Shown one piece after another: positions 10,301 to 18,645 of a stretch of DNA of 64,000 nucleotides. Made by a program: the position numbers and the translations under genes. Numbering within the stretch: position 1 is the first letter of the stretch; each line of letters starts with the position of its first letter. The notes below the pieces were generated by a model. The model made no database searches and was not told the DNA's origin. It saw nothing but the letters and a program-made list of their open reading frames with translations. The DNA lies in assembly GCF_965248315.1 (NCBI RefSeq), contig NZ_CBDFIX010000002.1:2852001-2916000 (forward strand), read 5' to 3'. Source of the DNA: Ulvibacterium sp965248315 (GTDB lineage Bacteria; Bacteroidota; Bacteroidia; Flavobacteriales; Flavobacteriaceae).

Positions 10301-10716
10301 ATCTATTCTGGGCCACTGGGGGCGGGATTACCAACTCCTTTAGTCAGGGGAGCAACCAATTGGTAGATTTGTACAATGATTTTTGGACCCCACAGAATAC
10401 CGATGCTGCATATCCCAGGCCCACGGAAAACCGATCACAGTTTAGGGTCTCGGAGCGATTTATAGAAGATGCTTCCTTCCTACGTTTACGGAATATTAAA
10501 CTGTCCTATAACCTACCCGTGGACAAAATGGACATTGGGATTAAGTCGTTGCAAATCTACGTGAGCGGACAAAATTTGTTGACCTTAACGGACTATCCCG
10601 GATTGGATCCCGATGTGAGTACGCGCTCAAGAACTGGTGATCTGCGTATTGGAATAGACCAGACCGGATATCCCTCAGCAAAGATTTTTACGCTGGGCCT
10701 TAATCTCCAATTATAA
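7393..10716 (+). CDS. SusC/RagA-family TonB-linked outer-membrane transporter with STN signalling domain
   Basis: The 1107-residue transporter forms the outer-membrane barrel of a SusCD glycan importer. In order it has a signal peptide, a Secretin/TonB N-terminal (STN) domain at roughly 48-118, a carboxypeptidase-like domain (GVITDKEGVPLPGASI near 145, then NGTQSDFDGNF), the TonB box region and EEVVVVGYG near 223. A plug domain follows (GAVSSVASEDL, GRAAGVRVIQNSGQPG, SIYGSRGANGVV-like), then a barrel ending in ...LGLNLQL with a terminal hydrophobic pattern. The STN domain marks it as the sensor for the adjacent FecR/sigma pair. Its stop abuts the susD region. The substrate is not readable; the sulfatase downstream suggests a sulfated glycan. 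Confidence 0.95.
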   Translation: MKKPSKMGKLMYFFPIISLKMKLTFLLTVVSLIQIQANTYAQNEKITLDLENVTVREVIDEIESLSDYKFLLNRRDVDLNRTVSIKVKKKPIAAILSRLFKGTDVGHEVLNKQIILRKTVTGTIVPERSDGGSPPVEEMQYQVSGVITDKEGVPLPGASIVEKGTTNGTQSDFDGNFSLGVADENAILAVSYIGFATLEIPVSGQSSIAIVLQESSEGLEEVVVVGYGTVRKSDVTGAVSSVASEDLTALPVQDVQQALRGRAAGVRVIQNSGQPGSAVQIQVRGGNSYLGDNNPLYVVDGFPVTGGIDFLNPADIKTIDILKDASATAIYGSRGANGVVMITTKGGRKGEQGRIEFDSYYGVQQVINTYDLMNSRQFAEIANIQAETEGAPMPFDLNNLPNIETDWQDLIFRTAGIQSHTLTFSGGSEKSSYSASANYFEQQGVIISSGLKRGSVRLALDSQVNDWARLTASAVVTRLENDDAAINNGSGTGNNVFTAAIAAPPLVAPFDETGNFSDVGAFPFSPVAINNPLAWAQRLNQLQTTKALANMAFEFKLAQNLRFKVMGGAEQEFIERNIYSPSILDNVSPTGSADTQLRRNISFLNENILSYDTQIGEDDNLSAVAGFTIQTFESKFNRSQATDFPTDALQNNNLGSGATTLPNESEVEEWTLLSWLGRVNYNLDNKYLFTASIRADGSSRFGENNKWGVFSSGAFAWRISNENFLRNSETISDMKLRLGYGETGSTAIDPFQSLNRLDQTRGTFGNTDVIGFATDQAPNPDLKWETTAQLGVGLDMAFFNNKYRLTVDYYDKRTKDLLAIIPLPGSVGFDELITNLGEIRNYGMEFSVGATLSGGSFGWDMAGQLSFNLNEVITIGEDILGDGLGIPFDAPVNIAREGEPLGMFFGFREDGYDDQGVIQFVDLNGDGEISNEDQEIIGNPYPDFVYGLNNTFTYKNLQLNIFIEGSQGNDLFWATGGGITNSFSQGSNQLVDLYNDFWTPQNTDAAYPRPTENRSQFRVSERFIEDASFLRLRNIKLSYNLPVDKMDIGIKSLQIYVSGQNLLTLTDYPGLDPDVSTRSRTGDLRIGIDQTGYPSAKIFTLGLNLQL

Positions 10717-10748
10717 TGTGTAACGGGAAAACATTTAAATCCAAAAAA

Positions 10749-12215
10749 ATGAAGAAGTCAATAGCAATATATATCATTTTGGCAGGCCTGTCGCTCATAC
10801 AATGCGATGAGGCCCTAACGGAAGATCCACCAAGCTTTTTGGTGAACGAGAATTTTTATACCAATGAAGCCGATGCCCTATCCGCTTTGAACGCTGTTTA
10901 TAGCGTCTTGAATACGGGTGGAGGTTTTCCGGCGATATGGTTCATGTCATTACTGGAAAACAGGGCGGAATATTCCAATGGCAGGGGAAGCCAAATCCCC
11001 ATTAGCACCTATGATGTGCCCCTGGACAACAGTAATCAGAACAGGGCGTTCAATACTTATAATGATATGTACGTAGGCATCAACCGGGCCAACGCGGTTT
11101 TGGGAAATGTCCCAGGAATTGATATGGATGGGGATTTGAAGGCACAATACTTGGCCGAGGCCAGGGTTTTGCGGGCTTTTTTCTACAGTAACCTGGTCAA
11201 GTATTGGGGCGGCGTTCCCTTACGGGATACGGAGTTTACCAATTTGGATCAAATTCCCCAACCCCGGGCCTCTGTGGCAGAGACCTGGGAATTTATTATA
11301 AATGACATTGCCGTAGCGCTCCCCGATTTGGCCCCTTCCTTTCCCGATGGCCAAAGCGGTAGGGTTACTTCTTGGGCGGCAAGAATGCTCTTGGCCGATG
11401 CCTATTTGAATACCGAAAATTGGGCTGATGCCAGGGACCTGGCCGATGAGGTAATCAACAATGGCCCCTTTTCCTTGATCGAAGTACAGGAGGCTGATGA
11501 TTTTTTACAGATATTTGGTCCGGAGGTCATAACGCACGATGAGGATATATGGTCCGCTCATTATAGTGCTACAAATGGCCACAATATTCCCACTTTCATT
11601 CATGATAGGGATTTGGGGTATTCTGTGGGCGGGTTTCGTGCATGGCTCCCTGTGGAAAATTCCATTTTAGGGAATTGGGACACGAATGACCTGCGCCAGG
11701 AATTCAACATATATAGATTTCGAGTAATTGAGGGCGATACTATTTTTGTAAATCAACAGACTCCGGTTTTATTTAGAAAGTATAGAGATCCTGATGCAAC
11801 CGATAGCAATAACGCGCGTAACAACATTCCTTTCTTTAGATTGGCGGAGGCCTACCTCATCTATGCAGAGGCGGCCAATGAGGCCAACGGCGGGCCCGAT
11901 GCCCTGGCCCTTGAGCGGTTGAACATGATTCGTAGACGGGGTTATGGTTTCGACCTAAATAGTATTTCACCAGAAGATTATCCTGCTGGATTATCGGCCT
12001 CTGAATTTAAAGAAAGAGTACTGAATGAAAGGGCCTATGAATTTGTTTTGGAGATGAAGCGGTGGAACGATTTGTTAAGGACAGGAACGGCTCGGGAGGC
12101 GGTTGAAGCTACAGGCAAGGCCTGGAGCGATGTAAGTCTACTTTTTCCTTTACCTATAAATGAGATTAACAATAATCCTGCGTTGAGTCCAAGCAACCAG
12201 AATCCCGGATATTAA
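10749..12215 (+). CDS. SusD/RagB-family glycan-binding surface lipoprotein
   Basis: SusD proteins cap the SusC barrel and bind the glycan outside the cell. The start is set at the ATG at 10749, not 10716. From there the protein begins with a lipoprotein signal peptide whose lipobox is LSLIQC, followed by acidic residues. Tetratricopeptide-type features are present: YLAEARVLRAFFYSNLVKYWGGVPL, SWAARMLLADAYLN and the family C-terminus LNERAYEFVLEMKRWNDLLRTG ahead of FPLPINEINNNPALSPSNQNPGY. The length of 489 residues is normal. It lies 32 bases after susC and is surely co-transcribed. Confidence 0.94.
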   Translation: MKKSIAIYIILAGLSLIQCDEALTEDPPSFLVNENFYTNEADALSALNAVYSVLNTGGGFPAIWFMSLLENRAEYSNGRGSQIPISTYDVPLDNSNQNRAFNTYNDMYVGINRANAVLGNVPGIDMDGDLKAQYLAEARVLRAFFYSNLVKYWGGVPLRDTEFTNLDQIPQPRASVAETWEFIINDIAVALPDLAPSFPDGQSGRVTSWAARMLLADAYLNTENWADARDLADEVINNGPFSLIEVQEADDFLQIFGPEVITHDEDIWSAHYSATNGHNIPTFIHDRDLGYSVGGFRAWLPVENSILGNWDTNDLRQEFNIYRFRVIEGDTIFVNQQTPVLFRKYRDPDATDSNNARNNIPFFRLAEAYLIYAEAANEANGGPDALALERLNMIRRRGYGFDLNSISPEDYPAGLSASEFKERVLNERAYEFVLEMKRWNDLLRTGTAREAVEATGKAWSDVSLLFPLPINEINNNPALSPSNQNPGY

Positions 12216-12252
12216 AAATTGTTGTTAGTTTGAGTTAGTTTAAATTTGAAAG

Positions 12253-12282
12253 GGCAGGTAATTAGCACTACCTGCCTTTTTT
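12253..12282 (+). terminator. intrinsic terminator after susD
   Basis: GGCAGGTA (12253-12260) pairs with TACCTGCC (12269-12276) and is followed by six T. It should end or attenuate the susCD transcript before the FAD-oxidoreductase/sulfatase genes. Confidence 0.75.
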
Positions 12283-12355
12283 AGGTATTCTTTGAAAAAA
12301 GTAATACAACTTTGGTAGCCCCGATGTAAAATATCAATTATAAATCCAAATAAGA

Positions 12356-14044
12356 ATGAGAATGAGACGAGCAATTGGTACAGTTTTTTTAATTACCGTT
12401 ACTGTATTTCTGGTATTTGGCAATGTCCAACCTTTACATGCGCAGAAAAAGGAAAAAAGGGCTGACGTTATTGTATATGGAGGCACTTCAGCAGGAATAG
12501 CTGCTGCCATACAAAGTAGTCGAATGGGAAAATCAGTGATCTTGATCGAGCCCACAAATCGCATAGGTGGACTAACCACAGGAGGATTGGGTCAAACGGA
12601 TATAGGCAACAAAATAGCTATTGGCGGTATTTCCCGTGAATTCTACGAGAACATCAAGACGCATTACGATGATCTTTCTAATTGGAAATGGCAAAAGAAA
12701 TCCGAATATCTGGATGGGGGACAGACCCGTACAGAGAAGGGAGAAAACTCTATGTGGACTTTTGAGCCTTCTGCAGCGCTTTCTGTGTATCAGGATATGA
12801 TTTCAAAGGAGGATATTACCCTGGTCTACAATGAACGCTTAAATAGGGAGAAGGGCATAAAAAAAAGGGATGGGAAAATCTTGTCCATACAAATGGAAAG
12901 TGGCAAGGTCTTTTCCGGGAAGGTGTTTATCGATGCCACGTATGAAGGCGACCTTCTGGCCGCAGCAGGAGTTACTTACACCTATGGGCGCGAGAGCAAT
13001 GATCAATACGGGGAAACCCTTAATGGTGTACAGGCCAATATAAAGAATACTTCCTTATTGGGTGTGGTCTCCAAAAATGGCTTCAACCATAATTTTGTCC
13101 AAGGTGTTGATCCTTATATTAAAAAGGGGAATCCCGAAAGTGGGTTGTTGCCCGGTATACATGAGAAACCTGGTCTCGAGGGTTCCGGGGATAGGAAAGT
13201 ACAAGCCTATTGTTTTCGAATGTGCCTCACGGACCATCCTGAAAATCGCATACCCTTCGTAAAACCCGATGGGTATTTAGAAATGGATTATGAACTGCTC
13301 CTGAGAAACTACGAAGCAGGATTCAACGGAGTTCCCTGGATCAATTCCAGCATGCCTAATCGGAAAACGGACACCAATAATAGGAATGGTTTTTCAACGG
13401 ATTTTATCGGGCAGAACTACAATTATCCGGAGGCCTCCTATGACGAAAGGGAAAAGATAGTGGAGAAGCATCGCAACTACCAAATGGGTCTCATGTGGAC
13501 CTTGGCCAACCATCCTCGAATCCCGGAGAAAATCCGCAAAGAGGTTTCACGATGGGGAACGGCAAAGGACGAATTTGAAAGACCCGATGGCTGGCAACAA
13601 CAATTATATATTCGTGAAGCACGGCGTATGGTAAGTGATTATGTAATGACTCAACATAACTGCGAAGGGCTTCATATACCCAATGACCCTGTTGGACTTG
13701 GTGCCTATGGTATGGACAGCCATCATACGCAGCGGTATGTAGATGCCAATGGATTTGTACAGAACGAAGGTAACGTTGAGTGCAAGGTAAAGGCACCTTA
13801 CCCTATAAGTTACAAGTCCATAGTACCCAAGAAGGAAGAATGTAAAAACCTACTGGTCCCCGTTTGCTTGAGCGCAACCCACATCGCTTTCGGATCCATA
13901 CGGATGGAGCCGGTATTTATGGTATTGGGGCAATCCGCCGCAACGGCCGCTGTTTTGGCTATTGATACTGGAAGTTCCGTTCAGGATATCCCATATCGTA
14001 GCTTGCAAAAAAGGCTTTTGAAAGATAAACAACGGATAAGGTAA
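12356..14044 (+). CDS. secreted FAD-dependent oxidoreductase (FAD_oxidored, PF12831-like)
   Basis: The 562-residue protein has a type I signal peptide ending LHAQ. The dinucleotide-binding Rossmann motif follows: VIVYGGTSAGIAAAIQSS, then ILIEP and RIGGLTTGGLG. Late conserved blocks are YIREARRM, PYPISYKSIVP and IRMEPVFMVLGQSAATAA. Databases often call this family xanthan lyase-like, but the fold is a flavin oxidoreductase; its substrate is not established. It is paralogous to the gene at 15674 (about half of residues match by eye in the C-terminal part), and the two flank a sulfatase. Only 6 bases separate it from the sulfatase, so they form one operon. Two nearby ATGs (12356, 12362) are possible starts. 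Confidence 0.85.
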   Translation: MRMRRAIGTVFLITVTVFLVFGNVQPLHAQKKEKRADVIVYGGTSAGIAAAIQSSRMGKSVILIEPTNRIGGLTTGGLGQTDIGNKIAIGGISREFYENIKTHYDDLSNWKWQKKSEYLDGGQTRTEKGENSMWTFEPSAALSVYQDMISKEDITLVYNERLNREKGIKKRDGKILSIQMESGKVFSGKVFIDATYEGDLLAAAGVTYTYGRESNDQYGETLNGVQANIKNTSLLGVVSKNGFNHNFVQGVDPYIKKGNPESGLLPGIHEKPGLEGSGDRKVQAYCFRMCLTDHPENRIPFVKPDGYLEMDYELLLRNYEAGFNGVPWINSSMPNRKTDTNNRNGFSTDFIGQNYNYPEASYDEREKIVEKHRNYQMGLMWTLANHPRIPEKIRKEVSRWGTAKDEFERPDGWQQQLYIREARRMVSDYVMTQHNCEGLHIPNDPVGLGAYGMDSHHTQRYVDANGFVQNEGNVECKVKAPYPISYKSIVPKKEECKNLLVPVCLSATHIAFGSIRMEPVFMVLGQSAATAAVLAIDTGSSVQDIPYRSLQKRLLKDKQRIR

Positions 14045-14050
14045 TTCACA

Positions 14051-15616
14051 ATGGTCAACAACAGCATTGCTTGGGTAAGAGGTCTCCTGTTAATGGGATT
14101 CTTTTTTATTTGCTCCTGCAAGAAGGGGGAGCGGGCAGTTTCTAATGACCTTCCAAATATCGTAATTATCCTGGCGGATGATTTGGGATATGGGGATTTG
14201 GGATCGTACAACACCGAATCCTTGATTCCTACGCCCCATTTGGATAGGTTGGCTTCCGAAGGCATTCGTTTAACAGATGCCTATTGTCCTGTTGCGGTGT
14301 GTTCTCCTTCCCGTTTTGCACTGATGACGGGTTCATACCCGTGGCGTAGTTGGAATAAACATGGGGTTTTAGGAAATTATGAACCTTCTATGATGGATGA
14401 AGGGCAACTAACACTTCCGCAAATGCTACAACAAGCTGGCTATATAACGGCGGGTTTTGGGAAATGGCATTTGGGCGCATCCTTTCCAACAATCGATGGA
14501 CAAAAACCAGCGGGTTATGGAAAGTTCCGGGCGGATGACAATGGAGCAAATCTTGATTTTTCAAAACCTGTTTACGACGGACCTGTGGATCATGGGTTCG
14601 ATCATTGGCTAGGCTTTAGTTGTGCGAGCGAATGTTTTGTTCTTAACGGAAAACAAATCATTGGTGCTTTACAACATGATTACTATACCACTGAAGCGGC
14701 TTCGGATACCGATTACTTGCAGTTAATCCCTATGGACCATTATTTGCCCTATATTACGAAAGCCAGCTTAAGGTTCCTGAAGGGTCAAAAAACAAAAGAA
14801 GAAAAAAAGCCTTTCTTTCTTTATTTTTCCCCTTATGTTCCACATACGCCTTTAGCTCCCAGTGGGAGATTTAAGGGAATAACAGAGGCCGGTGAGTATG
14901 GGGATTATGTGCATGAACTGGATGATGCCATTGGGCAGATTCTGAAAACCCTGGATGATTTGGGTTTAACAGAGGATACTATCGTTCTTTTTGCCAGTGA
15001 TAACGGATCTGCCTTTCAAGTCAGTTATAGGGGAATTGAAGATTCCGATAAGCTCAACCGAACTGGCGGACATCCCGTACGCATAGCGGAATACATTCCC
15101 AAGGATTCCATAGATACCTTCGGAAAGAAGGCCCATTACCCAAATGGGCAACTAAAAGGAAGGAAACAGACAGCGTGGGAGGGTGGAGTGCGCACTCCCT
15201 TCATAGCGCGTTGGCCTGGTAAATTCCCGGCTGGAACTACCAATGACGAGCTGTTTGCCCTTAACGACGTCATGCCCACCCTGGCAAAAATTGTAGCCTT
15301 TGAATTACCTGAGAAAGCTGCACTGGACGGCTATAATTTGTTGCCTATATTGAAGGGTAAAAAGAAAGGTGAAAGAAAATCGGTAGTGGTACAATCTAGC
15401 AATAACATTTTTGGTCTTCGAATGGGCAAATGGAAATATATCGATGCTGAAAATCATGAAAGCGAAGAGGCCACCGATGAATTATATGACCTGTCCGAAG
15501 ATATTTCAGAATCTAAGAATTTGATCAATAGCCATCCCGAAGTTGCAAAAAGGATGAATGAAACTCTCAAAACAATTATCGATAGCACATTATCGAATGC
15601 CAACGATCATAATTAA
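14051..15616 (+). CDS. S1 family sulfatase, lipoprotein
   Basis: The protein is a formylglycine-dependent sulfatase of 521 residues. The maturation signature C-S-P-S-R lies in AVCSPSRFALMTGSYPWR near residues 80-97, and the metal-binding start IVIILADDLGYGDLGSY near 36. GFGKWHLG near 138 and FASDNGS near 313 complete the active-site blocks. The N-terminus is a lipoprotein signal (FFFICSC followed by KKGE), so the enzyme is membrane-bound in the periplasm or on the surface. It should remove sulfate esters from a glycan imported by the upstream SusCD. The anaerobic maturase or formylglycine-generating enzyme is not in the window. Closest annotated types are arylsulfatase A-like. Confidence 0.92.
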   Translation: MVNNSIAWVRGLLLMGFFFICSCKKGERAVSNDLPNIVIILADDLGYGDLGSYNTESLIPTPHLDRLASEGIRLTDAYCPVAVCSPSRFALMTGSYPWRSWNKHGVLGNYEPSMMDEGQLTLPQMLQQAGYITAGFGKWHLGASFPTIDGQKPAGYGKFRADDNGANLDFSKPVYDGPVDHGFDHWLGFSCASECFVLNGKQIIGALQHDYYTTEAASDTDYLQLIPMDHYLPYITKASLRFLKGQKTKEEKKPFFLYFSPYVPHTPLAPSGRFKGITEAGEYGDYVHELDDAIGQILKTLDDLGLTEDTIVLFASDNGSAFQVSYRGIEDSDKLNRTGGHPVRIAEYIPKDSIDTFGKKAHYPNGQLKGRKQTAWEGGVRTPFIARWPGKFPAGTTNDELFALNDVMPTLAKIVAFELPEKAALDGYNLLPILKGKKKGERKSVVVQSSNNIFGLRMGKWKYIDAENHESEEATDELYDLSEDISESKNLINSHPEVAKRMNETLKTIIDSTLSNANDHN

Positions 15617-15673
15617 TAGGTGCTAGCTTTAATACCATAATGTTAAAAAATCAAAATCAAACGCAGTAACACT

Positions 15674-17341
15674 ATGAAAAAAAATAGACGAACAATTTCC
15701 TTTCTCTTAATGGCCGCATTTTTTATAGCATTGGGCCTAGGCTGTAAGGAAAAGGTACAAGTGGTAAATGATTCAAATACTGCCGATATCATCATCTATG
15801 GTGGTACTTCTGCAGCAGTCGTTGCTGCGGTGGAAGCTAAAATATCCGGAAAGTCGGTTATTGTGGTATCACCGGACCGGCATTTGGGTGGATTGTCATC
15901 CGGCGGTCTTGGCTTTACGGACACTGGTGATAAAAGCGTAATAGGAGGCCTTGCCAGGGAATTTTATCATCGCGTATGGCAGCATTACAATACGGATGCG
16001 GCCTGGAAATGGCAGCCTAAATCGGAATATGGCAACAAAGGGCAAGGGACACCGGCCATGGACGGAGAGAACCGTACCATGTGGATTTTTGAACCCCATG
16101 TGGCCGAGAAGGTTTTTGAGGATTTAATCAAAGAGTATGAAATCCGGGTAGATCGGGATGAGTGGTTGAACAGAGATAATGGTGTAGAAATGACCGAAGG
16201 GAAAATTGTATCCATTACCACCTTGAGCGGAAAGACCTATACCGGTAAAATGTTTCTAGATACTACTTATGAAGGCGATTTAATGGCTTCGGCGGGAATA
16301 AGCTATCATATAGGTCGCGAAGGTCGTGATGTTTATGGAGAAGAGTGGAACGGGATACAGACTGGGGTATTGCACCATAAGCACTGGTTCGAATCGGATA
16401 TATCACCCTATGTGGTATCTGGGGACCCATCTAGCGGACTTTTGCCAAGGGTATCCGATGAACATCCGGGGGAAAAATATGAGGGTGATAACAAGATACA
16501 GGCGTATTGTTTTCGCACTTGTATGACCGATCATGAGGCGAATAGGGTCCCTTTTCCCAAACCGGAGGGTTATGACCCCCTGCAGTATGAACTTTTGGGA
16601 CGGGTCTTCGATACAGGTTGGGATGGATGGTTCAATAAATTCGATGCTATTCCCAATCATAAGACGGACACTAACAATCATGGTCCTTTTAGCAGTGATA
16701 ACATTGGTATGAACTATGATTATCCAGAAGCATCCTACGAACGTCGAAAAGAGATTATCAAGGAACATGAGCAGTACCAAAAAGGCCTATTATGGTTTGT
16801 TGCCAATGACGAGAGGGTACCTGAAACTATACGATTGGAAATGTCCAAATGGGGACTTTCAAAAGATGAGTTTATAGATAACGACAACTGGCCACACCAG
16901 ATCTATGTTAGAGAAGCGCGCCGTATGATCGGGGAGTTTGTGATGACTGAAAACGAACTATTAAAAAGACAGCCCACACCAAATTCCGTCGGTATGGGCT
17001 CATATACTATGGATTCCCACAATATTCAACGCTATGTAAAGGATGACGGTTTTGTACAAAATGAGGGCGATATCGGAGTAGGCACAAATGGCCCTTATGC
17101 CATTGCCTATGGTTCCTTGGTGCCCAAAAGGGAAGAATGTCAAAATCTATTGGTTCCCGTTTGTGTATCCTCCAGCCATATTGCCTTTGGATCTATCCGT
17201 ATGGAGCCTGTATTTATGATTTTGGGACAGTCCGCTGCGGTAGCCGCGTCTATGGCCATAGACCAAGGTATTGCAGTACAGGAGGTGAAGTATGAAATGC
17301 TAAGAGAGACATTGACCGGGAAAGGTCAAATATTGAAGTGA
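15674..17341 (+). CDS. FAD-dependent oxidoreductase, lipoprotein form (paralog of the 12356 gene)
   Basis: The 555-residue protein has the same architecture as the upstream paralog: IIIYGGTSAAVVAAVEAK, then HLGGLSSGGLGFTDTG, YVREARRM, and IRMEPVFMILGQSAAVAA near the C-terminus. Unlike the paralog it carries a lipobox (LGLGC followed by KEK), so the two enzymes probably sit in different places: soluble periplasmic versus membrane-tethered. Its first Rossmann loop reads GGTSAAV rather than GGTSAGI. It follows the sulfatase by 57 bases. The two may act on different linkages or stereoisomers of one substrate; this is inference. Confidence 0.84.
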   Translation: MKKNRRTISFLLMAAFFIALGLGCKEKVQVVNDSNTADIIIYGGTSAAVVAAVEAKISGKSVIVVSPDRHLGGLSSGGLGFTDTGDKSVIGGLAREFYHRVWQHYNTDAAWKWQPKSEYGNKGQGTPAMDGENRTMWIFEPHVAEKVFEDLIKEYEIRVDRDEWLNRDNGVEMTEGKIVSITTLSGKTYTGKMFLDTTYEGDLMASAGISYHIGREGRDVYGEEWNGIQTGVLHHKHWFESDISPYVVSGDPSSGLLPRVSDEHPGEKYEGDNKIQAYCFRTCMTDHEANRVPFPKPEGYDPLQYELLGRVFDTGWDGWFNKFDAIPNHKTDTNNHGPFSSDNIGMNYDYPEASYERRKEIIKEHEQYQKGLLWFVANDERVPETIRLEMSKWGLSKDEFIDNDNWPHQIYVREARRMIGEFVMTENELLKRQPTPNSVGMGSYTMDSHNIQRYVKDDGFVQNEGDIGVGTNGPYAIAYGSLVPKREECQNLLVPVCVSSSHIAFGSIRMEPVFMILGQSAAVAASMAIDQGIAVQEVKYEMLRETLTGKGQILK

Positions 17342-17544
17342 GAGCTTAGCGATACGTCAGGACAATGGTAAAGCCTTCACTTTTTGATGGAGGAATCTTC
17401 CAATTAACATCTTGTTTATTTTGATCGTAAAATATGACGAGTTGAAGAAGGACTTTCAAACCCAAACCAAGCAGAAACCCTTTTGGTATTTTAGGTGCAT
17501 TGATTTTAATCCGGATACCAGGGAAGCTTAAAACATCCTGTTTT

Positions 17545-18636
17545 CTATCCTACTTTTCTTGCATGAGTACTTATGGTGCAATGATATTTTTCTACAAAGA
17601 AGTCATCCAATTCATCTGCTTTTATGGCCAGCTCTTTAATCTTTGTTTTGATACTGTTTTTGGTGGTCTCTTCCTTAAACAAATCTGACATATGCAATCT
17701 GTAGGAAACAAATATTTGATTTTGATAAATACCCAAGGAGAATGCACCTAAATCACTAGCTACAAGGTATTCATATAATCCACCAAGATTCTTTTTGGGT
17801 AAATTGTTAATTGGTGAGGTTACATATAGATAATTTTTGTTCATCACAAAAATCCGTATTAATGAACTCCCCTGATGAAATTCCCAAAACTCAAATCCCG
17901 CACGGGTCAAAACAGGATTAATATCCAACTGGGTAAGGGCTTCTTCAATAAATACAGAAAATTCTCCTAGTTTAACTTCCTCAAAAACATTCTTATCCAA
18001 AGTGGCCCCACAATTGGTACAATACTCTTGTGCTTCATAGGACAAGCCTGAACAGGATGAACACTGTAACGAAAAATCAAAAGACGTATTTTCCTTAACG
18101 CGATCAATAACATCTTTAATTACTGAGATAGGAATAGCAAACCCCACGTTGTCCGCATTATCAAATTTTGAAGAATTTATACCCGCCAATTTGCCATCAT
18201 GTGTCACTAAAGGGCCTCCACTATTTCCAGGATTTATGGCAGCATCTGTTTGTACAAAATACTTTCCGTCCCTATGTTGTTCCGGATTGGACACAATACC
18301 GGATGTGATGGTGAATGGCATTCCAAATGGATATCCTAGGGCATACACTTGTTGTTGTCTAGACAATATCAGGTTGGGCTCCAAGTTGATTGTGTTCGCT
18401 ATGTTTAATTTTGTTTCCGTTTTTAAAACTGCAATATCCAAATCGGGGTTGGTTAAGATCACCTTGGCGTGCATTCGATTTTTTCGGTCATCTTCAATAG
18501 CAACTTCTTTAAATCCTTCTATTACATGATGATTTGTGACTATAATATCCTGATCATGAATGTAAAAACAACTTCCCGTCCCATTAGAGGTTAGCACTTT
18601 AAAGGTTGCATTTTTGAAACGTTCCAAATTTTGCAT
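17545..18636 (-). CDS. cytoplasmic trypsin-like serine protease with zinc ribbon and YbjN-like C-terminal domain
   Basis: The 363-residue protein lacks a signal peptide. Residues 10-180 are an S1C/HtrA-like protease with the full triad: His37 in TNHHV, Asp67 in NPDLDIAVLK and Ser139 in NPGNSGGP. A zinc ribbon follows (Cys192, 195, 206, 209; CSSC...CTNC). No PDZ domain is present, unlike DegP-type enzymes. The last 130 residues resemble a YbjN/type III chaperone-like fold (EFWEFHQGSSLIRIFVMNKNY); that call is tentative. It lies 9 bases after the 18646 gene on the same strand, and the two make an operon. An intracellular regulatory or defence-associated protease is possible, but nothing fixes the target. 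Confidence 0.75.
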   Translation of the reverse strand: MQNLERFKNATFKVLTSNGTGSCFYIHDQDIIVTNHHVIEGFKEVAIEDDRKNRMHAKVILTNPDLDIAVLKTETKLNIANTINLEPNLILSRQQQVYALGYPFGMPFTITSGIVSNPEQHRDGKYFVQTDAAINPGNSGGPLVTHDGKLAGINSSKFDNADNVGFAIPISVIKDVIDRVKENTSFDFSLQCSSCSGLSYEAQEYCTNCGATLDKNVFEEVKLGEFSVFIEEALTQLDINPVLTRAGFEFWEFHQGSSLIRIFVMNKNYLYVTSPINNLPKKNLGGLYEYLVASDLGAFSLGIYQNQIFVSYRLHMSDLFKEETTKNSIKTKIKELAIKADELDDFFVEKYHCTISTHARKVG

Positions 18637-18645
18637 CTTAAGCTT

